The translations under genes were made by a program, and so were the position numbers. From Levilactobacillus zymae (GTDB lineage: Bacteria > Bacillota > Bacilli > Lactobacillales > Lactobacillaceae): a stretch of 64,000 bases of DNA. Of the stretch, positions 19,998 through 28,892 are shown piece after piece. The stretch's first letter is position 1, and each line of letters begins with the position of its first letter. The DNA is taken from positions 806,001 to 870,000 of the forward strand of contig NZ_JAVLAS010000001.1 in assembly GCF_032190635.1 (NCBI RefSeq), in the 5' to 3' direction. The notes below the pieces were generated by a model. That model was given only the letters and a program-made list of their open reading frames with translations. It had not been told where the DNA came from and ran no database searches.

Positions 19998-20701
19998 CGT
20001 CGAAGACCCCTATCTTACAACTTGAACATCTGGGGATGACCTTTCCGGGTCACCCCGTTTTTAACGATTTAAACCTAACCATTAACCGCGGCGATTTCTG
20101 GAGTATCGTCGGTGAGAACGGGGTGGGAAAGACCACCCTGATGCGGACAATCCTGCACCAGTTGCGACCCACGACCGGGAAGGTGAGCTACCAACCCAGC
20201 ATTAATGCCGTTCGGATCGGCTACGTTCCACAATTTCGCAATATCGATGCGGACTATCCTTTGACCATCAGGGACTTCGTCGGCCTCAACTTGACCGGTT
20301 GGAAGTTGCCCTGGTTGAATCGGGGCGAACGCCAACGGGTAACGGCCATGCTCGAGCAGACCGGATTGGCGCAGTTAGCGAGTCGGCCCATCGGCCAGGC
20401 ATCCGGTGGTGAAAAACAGAAGGCCTATTTGGCCCAGGCGCTGGTTGAAAACCCCAACCTTTTGATTCTAGATGAATCTACGGCCAGCCTCGATCCGGTG
20501 ACCAAGACCGAGTTGTTGGACCTGGTGCGGCAACTTAACCAAACGTTGAACCTCACGGTGTTATTTGTGACCCACGATATCCCCTTGGCGCGGCGCTATA
20601 CCCGTCAGTTTTTGATGTTAACGCCGCAGGGAACCGAACAGGGCCCCATCGATCAACTGACCGACCAGAAGGTTTGGCGGGGGGAGGCCGAGCATGTTTA
20701 G
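19994..20701 (+). CDS. metal ABC transporter ATP-binding protein
   Basis: This is the cytoplasmic ATPase of the metal importer. It has 235 residues. Walker A is GENGVGKTT (about 37-45), the ABC signature is ASGGEKQKA, Walker B is LLILDES, and the switch His is in VTHDIP. The start is the GTG at 19994, overlapping the lipoprotein stop (GTGA), which implies translational coupling. Its 3' end overlaps the permease gene by 8 bases. The three genes therefore form a tight operon under the Zur-like promoter. Confidence 0.93.
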   Translation: MTSKTPILQLEHLGMTFPGHPVFNDLNLTINRGDFWSIVGENGVGKTTLMRTILHQLRPTTGKVSYQPSINAVRIGYVPQFRNIDADYPLTIRDFVGLNLTGWKLPWLNRGERQRVTAMLEQTGLAQLASRPIGQASGGEKQKAYLAQALVENPNLLILDESTASLDPVTKTELLDLVRQLNQTLNLTVLFVTHDIPLARRYTRQFLMLTPQGTEQGPIDQLTDQKVWRGEAEHV

Positions 20702-21497
20702 TTATGAATTTATGCGGAACGCATTCGCGGCCGGAACGATTATCGCCGTCATCTGTGGCATTATGGGGGTCTTCGTGATTGCCCGTAATATGTCGTTTCT
20801 GACCCATACTTTGTCGGAAATCGGGTTCTCCGGGGCGGCCTTTGGAATCTTTGCCGGATGGACGCCATTAAGCGGGATGCTGTTGTTTACGGTGGTTAGT
20901 TCGGTCATCGTGGGACAGCTAAGCGTTCGGGCCGAACGGCGAGAAGCCGCTACTAGTGCCATCTCAGCGTTATTCATTGGGCTGGGGATTCTGTTCCTAT
21001 CACTGGCCAACACCAACGCCAGTTATGCGACCAACATTTTATTCGGGAGCGTCATTGGCATTAGTAGTAGCGACGTGACCCAGATGCTGGTGTTGTCGAT
21101 TCTAGTACTCATCGTGGTGCTGGTGATTTACCGTTTCTTGAAGTTCGATTCGTTCGACCATACCGGGGCGCTGGTGAAGGGCTTGTGGACCAACACGTTA
21201 TCCGTCACCTTCCTGGTGCTACTCGCGTTAAGTGTCAGTGTGGCGGCTCAAATCGTGGGGTCGTTACTGATCTTTATCCTCCTGACTTTACCGGCGGCGA
21301 CGGCCAAGTACTTCGCTCATTCCGTGGGTCGAATGATGGGATTAGCGATTCTCCTGGCGTTAGTCGGGGTCTGGAGTGGCCTAGCATTGAGTTATTTAAC
21401 CAATTATCCGGTCTCATTTTTCATTGCGGCCATCGAAGCCGTCTTTTACTTCATCGCTTTAGGGTGGCAACACTCGCGAACGGCGGCCAAAAATTAA
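20694..21497 (+). CDS. metal ABC transporter permease (ABC-3 family)
   Basis: This is the membrane channel of the importer. It has 267 residues with about eight hydrophobic segments and the ABC-3 family text FVIARNMSFLTHTLSEIGFSG near residues 28-48. The segment SVAAQIVGSLLIFILLTLPAATA near 180-200 contains the usual transmembrane core. The ATG at 20694 lies inside the end of the ATPase gene behind GGGGGAGG. A strong terminator ends the operon. Confidence 0.92.
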   Translation: MFSYEFMRNAFAAGTIIAVICGIMGVFVIARNMSFLTHTLSEIGFSGAAFGIFAGWTPLSGMLLFTVVSSVIVGQLSVRAERREAATSAISALFIGLGILFLSLANTNASYATNILFGSVIGISSSDVTQMLVLSILVLIVVLVIYRFLKFDSFDHTGALVKGLWTNTLSVTFLVLLALSVSVAAQIVGSLLIFILLTLPAATAKYFAHSVGRMMGLAILLALVGVWSGLALSYLTNYPVSFFIAAIEAVFYFIALGWQHSRTAAKN

Positions 21498-21504
21498 ACG
21501 TTAC

Positions 21505-21550
21505 CAAACGCTCAACCATACGGATTAGTGCCGATGGTTGAGCGTTTTCA
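21505..21550 (+). terminator. terminator of the metal ABC operon
   Basis: AAACGCTCAACCAT pairs with ATGGTTGAGCGTTT, followed by T residues. Confidence 0.88.
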
Positions 21551-21568
21551 TTAGCTGTGAAACTAATA

Positions 21569-21600
21569 ACTTACAAAAAGTAAGTAACATTACTGGTAAT
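21569..21600 (+). promoter_or_regulatory. tandem palindromes upstream of pyruvate oxidase
   Basis: ACTTAC-N5-GTAAGT (21569-21585) is a perfect inverted repeat of a type bound by HxlR/MarR-like redox regulators. ATTAC-TG-GTAAT (21589-21600) follows at once. A -10-like TATGAT lies near 21617. The operator role and the regulator are inference. Confidence 0.5.
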
Positions 21601-21700
21601 TGCGAACAGAAACCGGTATGATGACCTCGTAAACTTAATTCAGCGTCTAAACCAGTTCGACTGAAGGCGTGGCGCTATCTTGGTAAGGAGTGCGATTAAC

Positions 21701-23464
21701 ATGACAAAGATGATTGCAGGACAAGCATTGGTTAAAGTGTTAGCGGCTTGGGGTGTGGACCACGTGTACGGGATTCCCGGAGGTTCCATTAACCATACCG
21801 TGGAGGGCTTGTATCTCGAACAAGATCAGGTCAAGTACATCCAGGTGCGTCACGAAGAGGTGGGCGCTTTAGCTGCCGCGGCCGACGCTAAGTACACCGG
21901 GAAGGTCGGGGTTTCCTTTGGTTCAGCCGGCCCCGGGGCCACGCACTTATTCAACGGTTTATATGACGCCAAGATGGATCACGTTCCCGTTTTAGCTTTA
22001 GTGGGGCAGGTTCCACAGCCGACGATGAATACCAACTACTTCCAAGAAATGGACGAAACGCCGATGTTTAGTGACGTCGCCGTCTATAACCGGACGGTGA
22101 CTACGGCCGAACAGCTACCTTACGTGGTCAATCAAGCGATTCGCGAAGCTTACCGCCAAAAGGGACCGGCCGTGGTCATCATTCCTGAAGACCTGTCGGC
22201 TAAGGAGATCGATTATGAGCCGGTCAAGACGCCGAACGTGGTGGTTGACTCCTTTAAACAGGTGATCGATCCTCAGGCCGTAACCGAAACGTTGAAACTG
22301 TTGAAGGCCGCTAAGCACCCACTGGTTTACGCGGGACGGGGCTTACTGAACGCCCGCGCCGAACTGGTGAAGTTTAGCGAACAGTTCAATCTACCGGTCT
22401 TAAACACGGTGCCGGCGACCGGCGTGATTCCGACCGATCACCCCAACGCCATCGGGACGTTTGGTCGGTTGGGGTCCAAGTCCGGTTTCGAAGCCCTCCA
22501 ACACACCGATCTGATTCTCTTCTTAGGGTCCGAGTTCCCGTTCGCACAATTCTGGCCGAAGAATATCAAGATTGTTCAGGTTAACGATAATTCCTTTGAT
22601 ATTGGCAAGATGGTGCCGGTGGACGTTGCCGTCCTGAGTGACGCTAAGCAGTTCTTGCAGGCCATGATTGCGACGGGCGAAACCTTACCAGTCACGGATT
22701 GGCTGACGGCTAACCGGCAGAATAAGCAAAATTGGGACGCCTACTTGACCCAATTGGCGCAAGACGATAGCGCCGGGTTGGCTCCCGAAACCGTGATGCG
22801 CAAGGTGGCTTCGATGGTCGGTCCTCAGGATATCTACGGGGTCGATACCGGGAACGTGTCCGAGTGGGCCGTTCGGGGCTTACCGATGGATCAGCAGCAA
22901 CGGTTCGCTTTGTCCGGACTCTTTGCCACGATGGGTTACGGCTTACCAGCTGGATTGGCCGGGGCGTTGAACGCCGACAAGGGGGCGCAAGCCTGGTCGT
23001 TCTCCGGTGACGGCGGCTTTGCCATGGTGGCGCCGGACTTAATTACCGAAGCCCGTTACCAATTACCTGTGATTAACGTGGTCTTTACCAACAACCGGTT
23101 TGGGTTCATCTATAACGAACAAGTGACGACCGGCCAACACCTGTATGGGGTAGACTTAACGGAAGCCGACTGGGCGAAGGTCGCCGAAGGCCTCGGTGGG
23201 ATCGGCTTTACGGTCGCCAACAAGGTCGACGTCGAAAACGTCTTTAACAAGATTCAGGACCTCCAGGCTAACGGCAATACCAAGCCAATCGTGGTCAACG
23301 CCATCATCAAGGACGACGATCCGATCGAAACGGCCTTCATGCCACTGGACCCTAAGCTTTACGGGCAAGACGCCGTGGACGCCTACGCTAAGAAGAACCA
23401 GATTGATTTGACCCAACAACCTGCGTTAGGTGAACTTTTACGGGCCAAGGGCGATAATCTGTAA
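21701..23464 (+). CDS. pox: pyruvate oxidase
   Basis: The enzyme oxidises pyruvate with phosphate and oxygen to acetyl-phosphate, CO2 and hydrogen peroxide, using thiamine diphosphate and FAD. It has 587 residues. The N-terminal thiamine-binding half has YGIPGGSINH and the conserved Glu in VRHEEVGALAAA. The C-terminal half has the motif GDGGFAMVAPDL through NNRFGFI that binds Mg-thiamine diphosphate. The start is the ATG at 21701 after AAGGAG. It is monocistronic, with a terminator behind it. Acetolactate synthase is a related alternative, but the text throughout matches lactobacillus pyruvate oxidases. Acetyl-phosphate links it to phosphoketolase further on. Confidence 0.9.
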   Translation: MTKMIAGQALVKVLAAWGVDHVYGIPGGSINHTVEGLYLEQDQVKYIQVRHEEVGALAAAADAKYTGKVGVSFGSAGPGATHLFNGLYDAKMDHVPVLALVGQVPQPTMNTNYFQEMDETPMFSDVAVYNRTVTTAEQLPYVVNQAIREAYRQKGPAVVIIPEDLSAKEIDYEPVKTPNVVVDSFKQVIDPQAVTETLKLLKAAKHPLVYAGRGLLNARAELVKFSEQFNLPVLNTVPATGVIPTDHPNAIGTFGRLGSKSGFEALQHTDLILFLGSEFPFAQFWPKNIKIVQVNDNSFDIGKMVPVDVAVLSDAKQFLQAMIATGETLPVTDWLTANRQNKQNWDAYLTQLAQDDSAGLAPETVMRKVASMVGPQDIYGVDTGNVSEWAVRGLPMDQQQRFALSGLFATMGYGLPAGLAGALNADKGAQAWSFSGDGGFAMVAPDLITEARYQLPVINVVFTNNRFGFIYNEQVTTGQHLYGVDLTEADWAKVAEGLGGIGFTVANKVDVENVFNKIQDLQANGNTKPIVVNAIIKDDDPIETAFMPLDPKLYGQDAVDAYAKKNQIDLTQQPALGELLRAKGDNL

Positions 23465-23492
23465 GCTTAAAATTTAAACATTAATTTGAATG

Positions 23493-23537
23493 AACTGATT
23501 CCTACGCTGGTTTGATCACGTTGGGGATCAGTTTTTG
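23493..23537 (+). terminator. pyruvate oxidase terminator
   Basis: AACTGATTCC pairs with GGGATCAGTT, followed by TTT and a T-rich tail. Confidence 0.75.
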
Positions 23538-23641
23538 GTTTGTTAGCTAGGGGTGGCCCCCCCACAGTCCGCGGTGCTTGACCCAGGAGCGCTAGGAACG
23601 GTGAATTGGGGAACCCGTAAGATAAAATATTTTATATTTAA

Positions 23642-23773
23642 GCAAAGCGCTACCATTTGCGCCGGTAAGCGGGGAATGGTGTTCGGGCTTAACCAAAAGT
23701 TCCACTAAGTTCTGTCATAAAGTTGGTTTTCTCACGGAAATGTCACGAAAAACCCGAACATTTATGCTAAAAT
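23642..23773 (+). promoter_or_regulatory. purR promoter region with candidate PurBox and cre-like site
   Basis: This is the informative part of the 350-base gap between pox and purR. An extended -10, TGC-TAAAAT, lies at 23765-23773. Just upstream, 23748-23763 reads AAAACCCGAACATTT, close to the PurR PurBox consensus AWWWCCGAACWWT (one mismatch). An inverted GTTCGG core is at 23681-23686. A cre-like sequence, 12 of 14 positions, is at 23642-23655 (GCAAAGCGCTACCA). The PurBox overlaps the spacer before the -10, so autoregulation is plausible. The rest of the gap shows no gene. Confidence 0.6.
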
Positions 23774-23817
23774 GAAGCATACAATTAGTCCGAAAGAAAA
23801 CAATTGAGGTGAATAGG

Positions 23818-24657
23818 TTGAAAGTCAGAAGAAGTGACCGGTTGGTCGATATGACCCGCTATTTATTGGAACGTCCGCATCAACTTGTATCCCTGACGTT
23901 TTTTGCGTCGCGTTATGAATCGGCGAAGTCTTCCATCAGTGAAGATTTAACGATTCTGAAGCGGACCTTTCAGATGCGGGGAACTGGTCTACTCGAAACG
24001 GTTCCTGGTGCGGCTGGGGGCGCTCGGTTCATCCCCTACATTTTACGGGAAGAGGCCGAACAGTTCGTGGGCGACATGATTGATGAGTTATCCGCTGCCG
24101 ACCGGTATTTACCCGGGGGCTACGTTTACATGTCCGACATCTTAGGTCGGCCAGCCGCCTTACGGCAAATTGGGCTGATTCTCGCCACCCAATACCTGAA
24201 TCAAACCGTTGACGTGGTTGTCACGGTCGCTACCAAAGGAATTCCGTTGGCCCAAAGCGTGGCTAACTACTTGAACGTCCCGTTCGTGATTGTGCGTCAC
24301 GATTCGCAGATTACGGAAGGCTCCACGGTCAGTGTCAACTACGTGTCGGGGTCAACCAAGCGCATCGAACGCATGGCGTTATCCAAACGGAGTGTCAAAC
24401 CCGGCTCGCGCGTTCTAATCGTCGACGACTACATGAAGGGCGGCGGCACGGTCGGGGGACTGCGGTCCTTAGTCGATGAGTTCGATTCCCAACTGGCTGG
24501 CGTGGCCGTGTTTGCGGAAGGCGACTTTGACGGGCAACGGCCGGTTTCGAAGTACACGTCGTTGGTTAAGGTTCAAACACAAGATGATGAAATTCGCGTC
24601 ACACCGGGGAACTACCTCACGCAGATCTTTGGCGAAGAAAATAATCCACAAAAATAG
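23818..24657 (+). CDS. purR: pur operon repressor
   Basis: PurR represses purine genes in Firmicutes and is released by PRPP. The protein has 279 residues. The N-terminal winged-helix domain covers about 1-75 (RSDRLVDMTRYLLERPHQLV). The C-terminal domain is phosphoribosyltransferase-like, with the PRPP-binding loop RVLIVDDYMKGGGT at about 198-211. The start is the TTG at 23818, which gives the standard N-terminus and follows GAGGTGA. The GTG at 23809 would sit on the ribosome site. glmU follows after 12 bases and prs, which makes the effector PRPP, after that. This purR-glmU-prs order is common in Firmicutes. Confidence 0.95.
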   Translation: MKVRRSDRLVDMTRYLLERPHQLVSLTFFASRYESAKSSISEDLTILKRTFQMRGTGLLETVPGAAGGARFIPYILREEAEQFVGDMIDELSAADRYLPGGYVYMSDILGRPAALRQIGLILATQYLNQTVDVVVTVATKGIPLAQSVANYLNVPFVIVRHDSQITEGSTVSVNYVSGSTKRIERMALSKRSVKPGSRVLIVDDYMKGGGTVGGLRSLVDEFDSQLAGVAVFAEGDFDGQRPVSKYTSLVKVQTQDDEIRVTPGNYLTQIFGEENNPQK

Positions 24658-24669
24658 GAGATAGTAGAC

Positions 24670-26046
24670 ATGAGTACGAGAAATACAATCATTCTGGCAG
24701 CCGGCAAGGGGACCCGGATGAAGTCGAAGTTGTATAAGGTCTTGCATCGCGTTTGCGGGAAAGCCATGGTCGATCACGTGCTGACCCAAGTGGAAAAGAC
24801 CAACATGGACCAGGTGGTCACGGTCGTGGGCTACGGTGCCGACGAGGTTAAAGCCACGTTAGGTGACCGGACGCAGTACGTCTTACAGGCCAAGCAATTG
24901 GGAACGGGCCACGCGGTCTTACAGACGGAACCCATCTTAAAGGATGAAGAGGGGACCACCCTGATCGTCAGTGGGGATACGCCGTTATTCCAAGCCCAGA
25001 CGTTTGAAGACTTATTTGCCTACCACGAAGCCAAGCATGCCGCGGCCACGATTTTAACGTCGAAGGCCCCGGACCCAACTGGTTACGGTCGGATTGTGCG
25101 GAACAACATTGGCATTGTGGAAAAGATTGTGGAACAAAAGGATGCTAATTCCGAAGAACAAGAAATCCACGAAATTAATACCGGAGTTTACGTGTTCGAT
25201 AACCAAAAGCTTTTCAAGGCCTTGCACGAAATCTCGAACGACAACGCTCAGGGGGAATATTACCTGACCGACGTCATCGAAATCTTGAAGCAACAAGGGG
25301 ACATCGTTGGTGCCTACCGGATGAGTAATTTCGATGAATCCATGGGGGTTAACGACCGCGTGGCCTTAGCTGCTGCTACCAAAATCATGCGTGAACGGAT
25401 CAACAAGCACCACATGCAGGACGGGGTCACGTTGATTGATCCAGAAACCACCTACATCGATGCCGGCGTGAAGATTGGTGCCGACACGATCATCGAGCCC
25501 GGGGTCTTATTAAAGGGGAAGACGGTCATTGGTGATGACTGTTACATTGGGGCGCACTCCGAACTACGTAACGCCACGTTAGCCGACCACGTCACGGTCA
25601 CGTCCTCGTTACTGGAAGATTCCGATATGGCCAGTGGGTCGAACATTGGCCCGAACAGTCATTTGCGGCCAGAATCCCACATCGGCCCGAAGGTTCACCT
25701 CGGAAACTTTGTGGAAGTCAAGAAGGCCACGATTGGCGAAGGCACCAAGGTTGGTCATTTGACCTACGTGGGCAATGCCAAATTAGGAAAGCATATCAAC
25801 GTGGGTTGCGGCGTGGTCTTTGTCAACTACGATGGCAAGAACAAGCACGAAACGGTTGTGGGAGACGACGCCTTCATCGGGTCGAACTCCAACCTGGTTG
25901 CGCCGTTAGACGTGGCAGATCACAGTTTTATCGCGGCGGGGTCCACGATTACCGACGCCGTGAACCAGTACGATATGGCGATTGCCCGGCAACGGCAAAC
26001 CAACAAACCGAACTATTATCAAAAACTTCCATACCGCGGCGAATAA
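24670..26046 (+). CDS. glmU: bifunctional glucosamine-1-phosphate acetyltransferase / UDP-GlcNAc pyrophosphorylase
   Basis: GlmU makes UDP-GlcNAc, the precursor of peptidoglycan and teichoic acids. It has 458 residues. The uridyltransferase domain (1 to about 230) begins [13 protein letters not shown], with SGDTPL for metal and substrate binding. The second half is a left-handed beta-helix made of hexapeptide repeats ([15 protein letters not shown] and on), carrying the acetyl-transfer residues His-Tyr in the [11 protein letters not shown] stretch. AGGAG precedes the ATG. It is probably co-transcribed with purR. Confidence 0.96.
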   Translation: MSTRNTIILAAGKGTRMKSKLYKVLHRVCGKAMVDHVLTQVEKTNMDQVVTVVGYGADEVKATLGDRTQYVLQAKQLGTGHAVLQTEPILKDEEGTTLIVSGDTPLFQAQTFEDLFAYHEAKHAAATILTSKAPDPTGYGRIVRNNIGIVEKIVEQKDANSEEQEIHEINTGVYVFDNQKLFKALHEISNDNAQGEYYLTDVIEILKQQGDIVGAYRMSNFDESMGVNDRVALAAATKIMRERINKHHMQDGVTLIDPETTYIDAGVKIGADTIIEPGVLLKGKTVIGDDCYIGAHSELRNATLADHVTVTSSLLEDSDMASGSNIGPNSHLRPESHIGPKVHLGNFVEVKKATIGEGTKVGHLTYVGNAKLGKHINVGCGVVFVNYDGKNKHETVVGDDAFIGSNSNLVAPLDVADHSFIAAGSTITDAVNQYDMAIARQRQTNKPNYYQKLPYRGE

Positions 26047-26130
26047 CCCGGGAGGAAATCTTGTGTTTTCACGCGGGATAACCTAAAATTATGGTAGTAA
26101 TTCAGGCAGCTTTTGCTATTGGAGGAAATT

Positions 26131-27111
26131 ATGGCTACGCAATATTTCGATCCTAAATTAAAGATTTTTGCGTTAAATTCGAACAAACCGTTGGCTCAAA
26201 AAATCGCTAACGAAGTGGGTGTCGAATTAGGGAAAACTTCTGTGGACCGGTTTAGTGATGGTGAAATTCGCATCAACATTGAACAAAGTGTCCGGGGATG
26301 CCACGTTTACGTGATTCAATCGACGTCGGCACCGGTAAATGACAACTTAATGGAACTGTTGATCATGATTGATGCCTTACGGCGGGCCAGTGCGGCCACC
26401 ATCAACGTGGTCATTCCGTACTACGGTTACGCGCGGCAAGACCGGAAAGCCCGGTCTCGCGAACCCATTACGGCTAAGTTGGTCGCTAATATGTTGCAAA
26501 CGGCTGGCGTGACGCGGGTCTTAGCACTCGACTTACACGCAGCACAGATTCAAGGGTTCTTCGATGTGCCCGTGGATCATTTGATGGGTGCGCCATTATT
26601 GGCGGACTACTTCTTGCGCAACGGGTTGGCCGAAAATGCCGTCGTGGTTTCACCCGACCATGGTGGGGTGACTAGAGCGCGGGCCTTGGCAGAATTTTTG
26701 AAGGCCCCAATTGCGATTATCGACAAGCGGCGGCCACGGGCCAATGTGGCTGAAATCATGAATATCATTGGAGACGTCAAGGGTAAGCGGTGCATCATGA
26801 TTGACGACATGATTGATACGGCCGGGACGATTACGTTAGGGTCGAAGGCCTTAATGGAAGCCGGCGCAATGGAAGTGTACGCTAGTTGTACCCACCCGGT
26901 TCTGTCGGGTCCGGCGATTGAGCGGATTAAGCAGTCGCCAATCAAGAAGTTAGTGGTCACGGATTCCATCCAATTAACTGCAGACAAGCAAATTGAAAAA
27001 ATTGAACAGATTTCGGTCGGTCCCCTGATTGGGCAAGCCATCAAGCGGATCAACGAAAACCGGCCGGTCAGTCCATTGTTTAAGAACCGGTTCCGTAGTA
27101 GAGAACAGTAA
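26131..27111 (+). CDS. prs: ribose-phosphate pyrophosphokinase
   Basis: The enzyme makes PRPP from ribose-5-phosphate and ATP for purine, pyrimidine, NAD, His and Trp synthesis. It has 326 residues. The divalent-metal and ribose motif [11 protein letters not shown] is near 135. The flexible ATP loop [14 protein letters not shown] is near 100, and the PRPP-binding loop [13 protein letters not shown] near 220. The start is the ATG at 26131 after GGAGGAA. An upstream in-frame TTG is rejected. Placement after purR and glmU ties precursor supply to the regulator that senses it. Confidence 0.96.
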   Translation: MATQYFDPKLKIFALNSNKPLAQKIANEVGVELGKTSVDRFSDGEIRINIEQSVRGCHVYVIQSTSAPVNDNLMELLIMIDALRRASAATINVVIPYYGYARQDRKARSREPITAKLVANMLQTAGVTRVLALDLHAAQIQGFFDVPVDHLMGAPLLADYFLRNGLAENAVVVSPDHGGVTRARALAEFLKAPIAIIDKRRPRANVAEIMNIIGDVKGKRCIMIDDMIDTAGTITLGSKALMEAGAMEVYASCTHPVLSGPAIERIKQSPIKKLVVTDSIQLTADKQIEKIEQISVGPLIGQAIKRINENRPVSPLFKNRFRSREQ

Positions 27112-27160
27112 GAGTGCGACAGAGTGCGACGAAGGGCGTTTAGCTGGTGAGCATTAACGT

Positions 27161-27201
27161 CGATTAGCCGATTATCCTGGGTTTGGATAATTGGCTAATC
27201 G
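27161..27201 (+). terminator. long hairpin after prs
   Basis: A 17-base arm (27161-27177) pairs with 27185-27201, 16 of 17 positions matching, around a 7-base loop. No T-run follows, so termination efficiency is uncertain. Its right arm merges with the first unit of the tandem repeat. Confidence 0.5.
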
Positions 27202-27420
27202 GGGTTAAGCGGAACCGGCTGCCCGTCAGGAGCAAGTTTCGGCGGCCGCAGATAACGATAGCGAAATTTATCCCCGGTCTTTGGGGATGAACCCGTTATC
27301 GGAATTAAGCGGAACCCGTTGCCCCTGGTAAGCACGTTTCGGTGGCCGCAGATATCGACAACGAAATTTACCCTAGCTTTTGGGAATAAATCCGTTATCG
27401 GGGTTAAGCGGCGCCCCCTA
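27201..27420. repeat. 100-bp imperfect tandem repeat, two full units and a partial third
   Basis: Units begin at 27201 (GGGGTTAAGCGGAACC), 27301 (GGAATTAAGCGGAACC) and 27400 (GGGGTTAAGCGGCGCC). Shared internal landmarks are GTTTCGG.GGCCGCAGATA, CGAAATTTA and CCGTTATCGG, each 100 bases apart. Each unit can form a small hairpin near its middle (ATCCCC / GGGGAT in unit 1). A minus-strand frame of 85 codons runs through it, repeating with the same period, but it has no ribosome site. The rest of the 400-base gap before the next gene holds two hairpins. Confidence 0.8.
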
Positions 27421-27454
27421 GTTCTCAGCACCAAAAACATTTCAAAAATCAACT

Positions 27455-27494
27455 AAAAAAGGAGTTTGGGGCCCGTTCCCAAGCTCTTTTTCTC
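27455..27494 (+). terminator. terminator-like hairpin before the DUF3899-like gene
   Basis: GGAGTTTGGG pairs with CCCAAGCTCT (G-U pair allowed), with an A-run before and a T-run after. Confidence 0.7.
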
Positions 27495-27512
27495 AAAAAG
27501 GAGACGGTCGGC

Positions 27513-27866
27513 ATGCAACAAAATTGGCCACGCTGGGGAACCGGCGTGATTGGCGCCAGCGTACTGGTTAGCCTAGTTGCTCACGTTTTAGGGATGCAAC
27601 TCATGGTGATTGGTAACCTGCTGTTCATGCTGGGATTGGCGTTAGTCGTGGTGGGCGCCGTACTGGTGCTGGCCCGCGGCCACCTATTTACGGGGTGGCG
27701 ACACCGACGGAAGAAAGGCCAGGATCCCTTACCTGGTGAAAAGGTCGACGTACACGACGTCGCTACGGTGAAAAATTCGCCGATTCGGGTTTCTCCCGGC
27801 GCCCGGTTTAGTTTTTTAGCCGGCTTTGGTCTAATTATTGTCGGAATTATTTTAACCCTAGTTTAG
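27513..27866 (+). CDS. DUF3899-like membrane protein
   Basis: The 117-residue protein has three hydrophobic stretches, at about 9-31, 33-55 and 97-117. A basic loop (RHRRKKGQ) and a hydrophilic centre lie between the second and third. Size, topology and the last segment (FSFLAGFGLIIVGIIL) resemble DUF3899 proteins, a Firmicute family of unknown function. The assignment is by eye and moderate. The start is the ATG at 27513 after AAAGGAGA. It is monocistronic, flanked by two terminators. Confidence 0.7.
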   Translation: MQQNWPRWGTGVIGASVLVSLVAHVLGMQLMVIGNLLFMLGLALVVVGAVLVLARGHLFTGWRHRRKKGQDPLPGEKVDVHDVATVKNSPIRVSPGARFSFLAGFGLIIVGIILTLV

Positions 27867-27867
27867 T

Positions 27868-27900
27868 GAAGAAGCGGTCCTAGGCGGAGCGCTTTTTTTG
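27868..27900 (+). terminator. terminator after the DUF3899-like gene
   Basis: AAGCGGTCC pairs with GGAGCGCTT with one mismatch, followed by seven T residues. Confidence 0.75.
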
Positions 27901-28040
27901 CGCCGCGCAGTCTACCATGATCACAGTGAAATTCAAGCCAAGCGGTATGGTAGCGGGACTTAACGAAAAATTCGTGGGGGGCTGGAGTAACTTCCCGCGG
28001 CCCCGTTGCCCAAGAAAAGATGTTCTGGGACCCTAAACTC

Positions 28041-28049
28041 TGGTATACT
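28041..28049 (+). promoter_or_regulatory. extended -10 promoter of the GntR gene
   Basis: TGG followed by TATACT (28044-28049), 42 bases before the start codon. No clear -35. Confidence 0.55.
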
Positions 28050-28091
28050 ATCGGGATGGAAATTGACGCAAAGCCCTGAGGAGAGTAACGG

Positions 28092-28820
28092 ATGCCAGAT
28101 TTAGTTTATCGAAATGTGATGCATGATTTGAAAAAACGAATTCGTCGTGGGGAATTCACGACCAAAAAATTACCGGACGAACGTCGTCTGAGTGAAAGTT
28201 ACCAGGTAAGCCGCAGTACGATTAAGCGCGCGATGAGTGTGCTGGTAGACCAGGGCATCGTCTTCAAGAAGCGGGGCTCGGGGACGTTTATTAACCCGTT
28301 GTACCTCAAGGATCAGTCGGCTTTTCGCTATGAAGGAAAAAATCTGGGCATCACGGATAGCTTTCAGGTGGCCGGTGAGCAACCCCAAAGTCGTTTACTG
28401 GATTACCGGGTGATTCCAGCAAGTCCGGAGATTCAGCAGGAACTGTTTCTCAAAGAAGCGGAGTTTGTCTACCGTATCAAGCGTCTCCGGCTGTTCAATG
28501 CGCAGCCGGTGATCATCGAAACGGGCTACATTCCCATCAAAATCTTACCGACCTTGAGCCCCGAGGTGGTCCAGAGCTCGATTTTTAATTACCTGCAGGA
28601 GACCCAGGGGCAGTCTGTGACGAAATCATTTTTATCCATCCGCGCCCAACCGTCCAGCAGTGAGGACCAGCAGTTGCTGAACCTCAGTGAGACGGAGCCC
28701 GTCGGTGTGATGGAGGGCATCTTCTTCATGGACGACGGGACGCCCTTCGAAGTGTCGAGTATGCATCTGCATTATCAATATTTAAAATACGGTACCTTTG
28801 TCGACTTAAACGAAGATTAG
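28092..28820 (+). CDS. GntR-family transcriptional regulator with UTRA domain
   Basis: This is a dimeric DNA-binding repressor of the HutC subfamily. It has 242 residues. The winged helix-turn-helix covers about 1-65 (LPDERRLSESYQVSRSTIKRAMSVLVDQG, then KKRGSGTF). The UTRA ligand-binding domain follows from about 85 to 235 and often binds sugar phosphates. The start is the ATG at 28092 after GAGGAG. The next gene in the same direction is phosphoketolase, across 436 bases with a terminator, so it may regulate that gene. The link is only positional. Confidence 0.88.
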   Translation: MPDLVYRNVMHDLKKRIRRGEFTTKKLPDERRLSESYQVSRSTIKRAMSVLVDQGIVFKKRGSGTFINPLYLKDQSAFRYEGKNLGITDSFQVAGEQPQSRLLDYRVIPASPEIQQELFLKEAEFVYRIKRLRLFNAQPVIIETGYIPIKILPTLSPEVVQSSIFNYLQETQGQSVTKSFLSIRAQPSSSEDQQLLNLSETEPVGVMEGIFFMDDGTPFEVSSMHLHYQYLKYGTFVDLNED

Positions 28821-28827
28821 GTCACGT

Positions 28828-28857
28828 CAAGAAGCTCGGTGGGGCTTCTTTTTTTAT
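28828..28857 (+). terminator. terminator after the GntR gene
   Basis: GAAGCTC pairs with GGGCTTC, followed by eight T residues. Confidence 0.82.
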
Positions 28858-28892
28858 TAAAATAACGTGATTTATTGCGTGATGAAAATAAT

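Noticed and set aside
27195..27452. Minus-strand frame of 85 codons through the 100-bp repeat
   Set aside because: The internal repetition is a product of the DNA repeat, there is no ribosome site, and the period of 100 bases is not a multiple of three.
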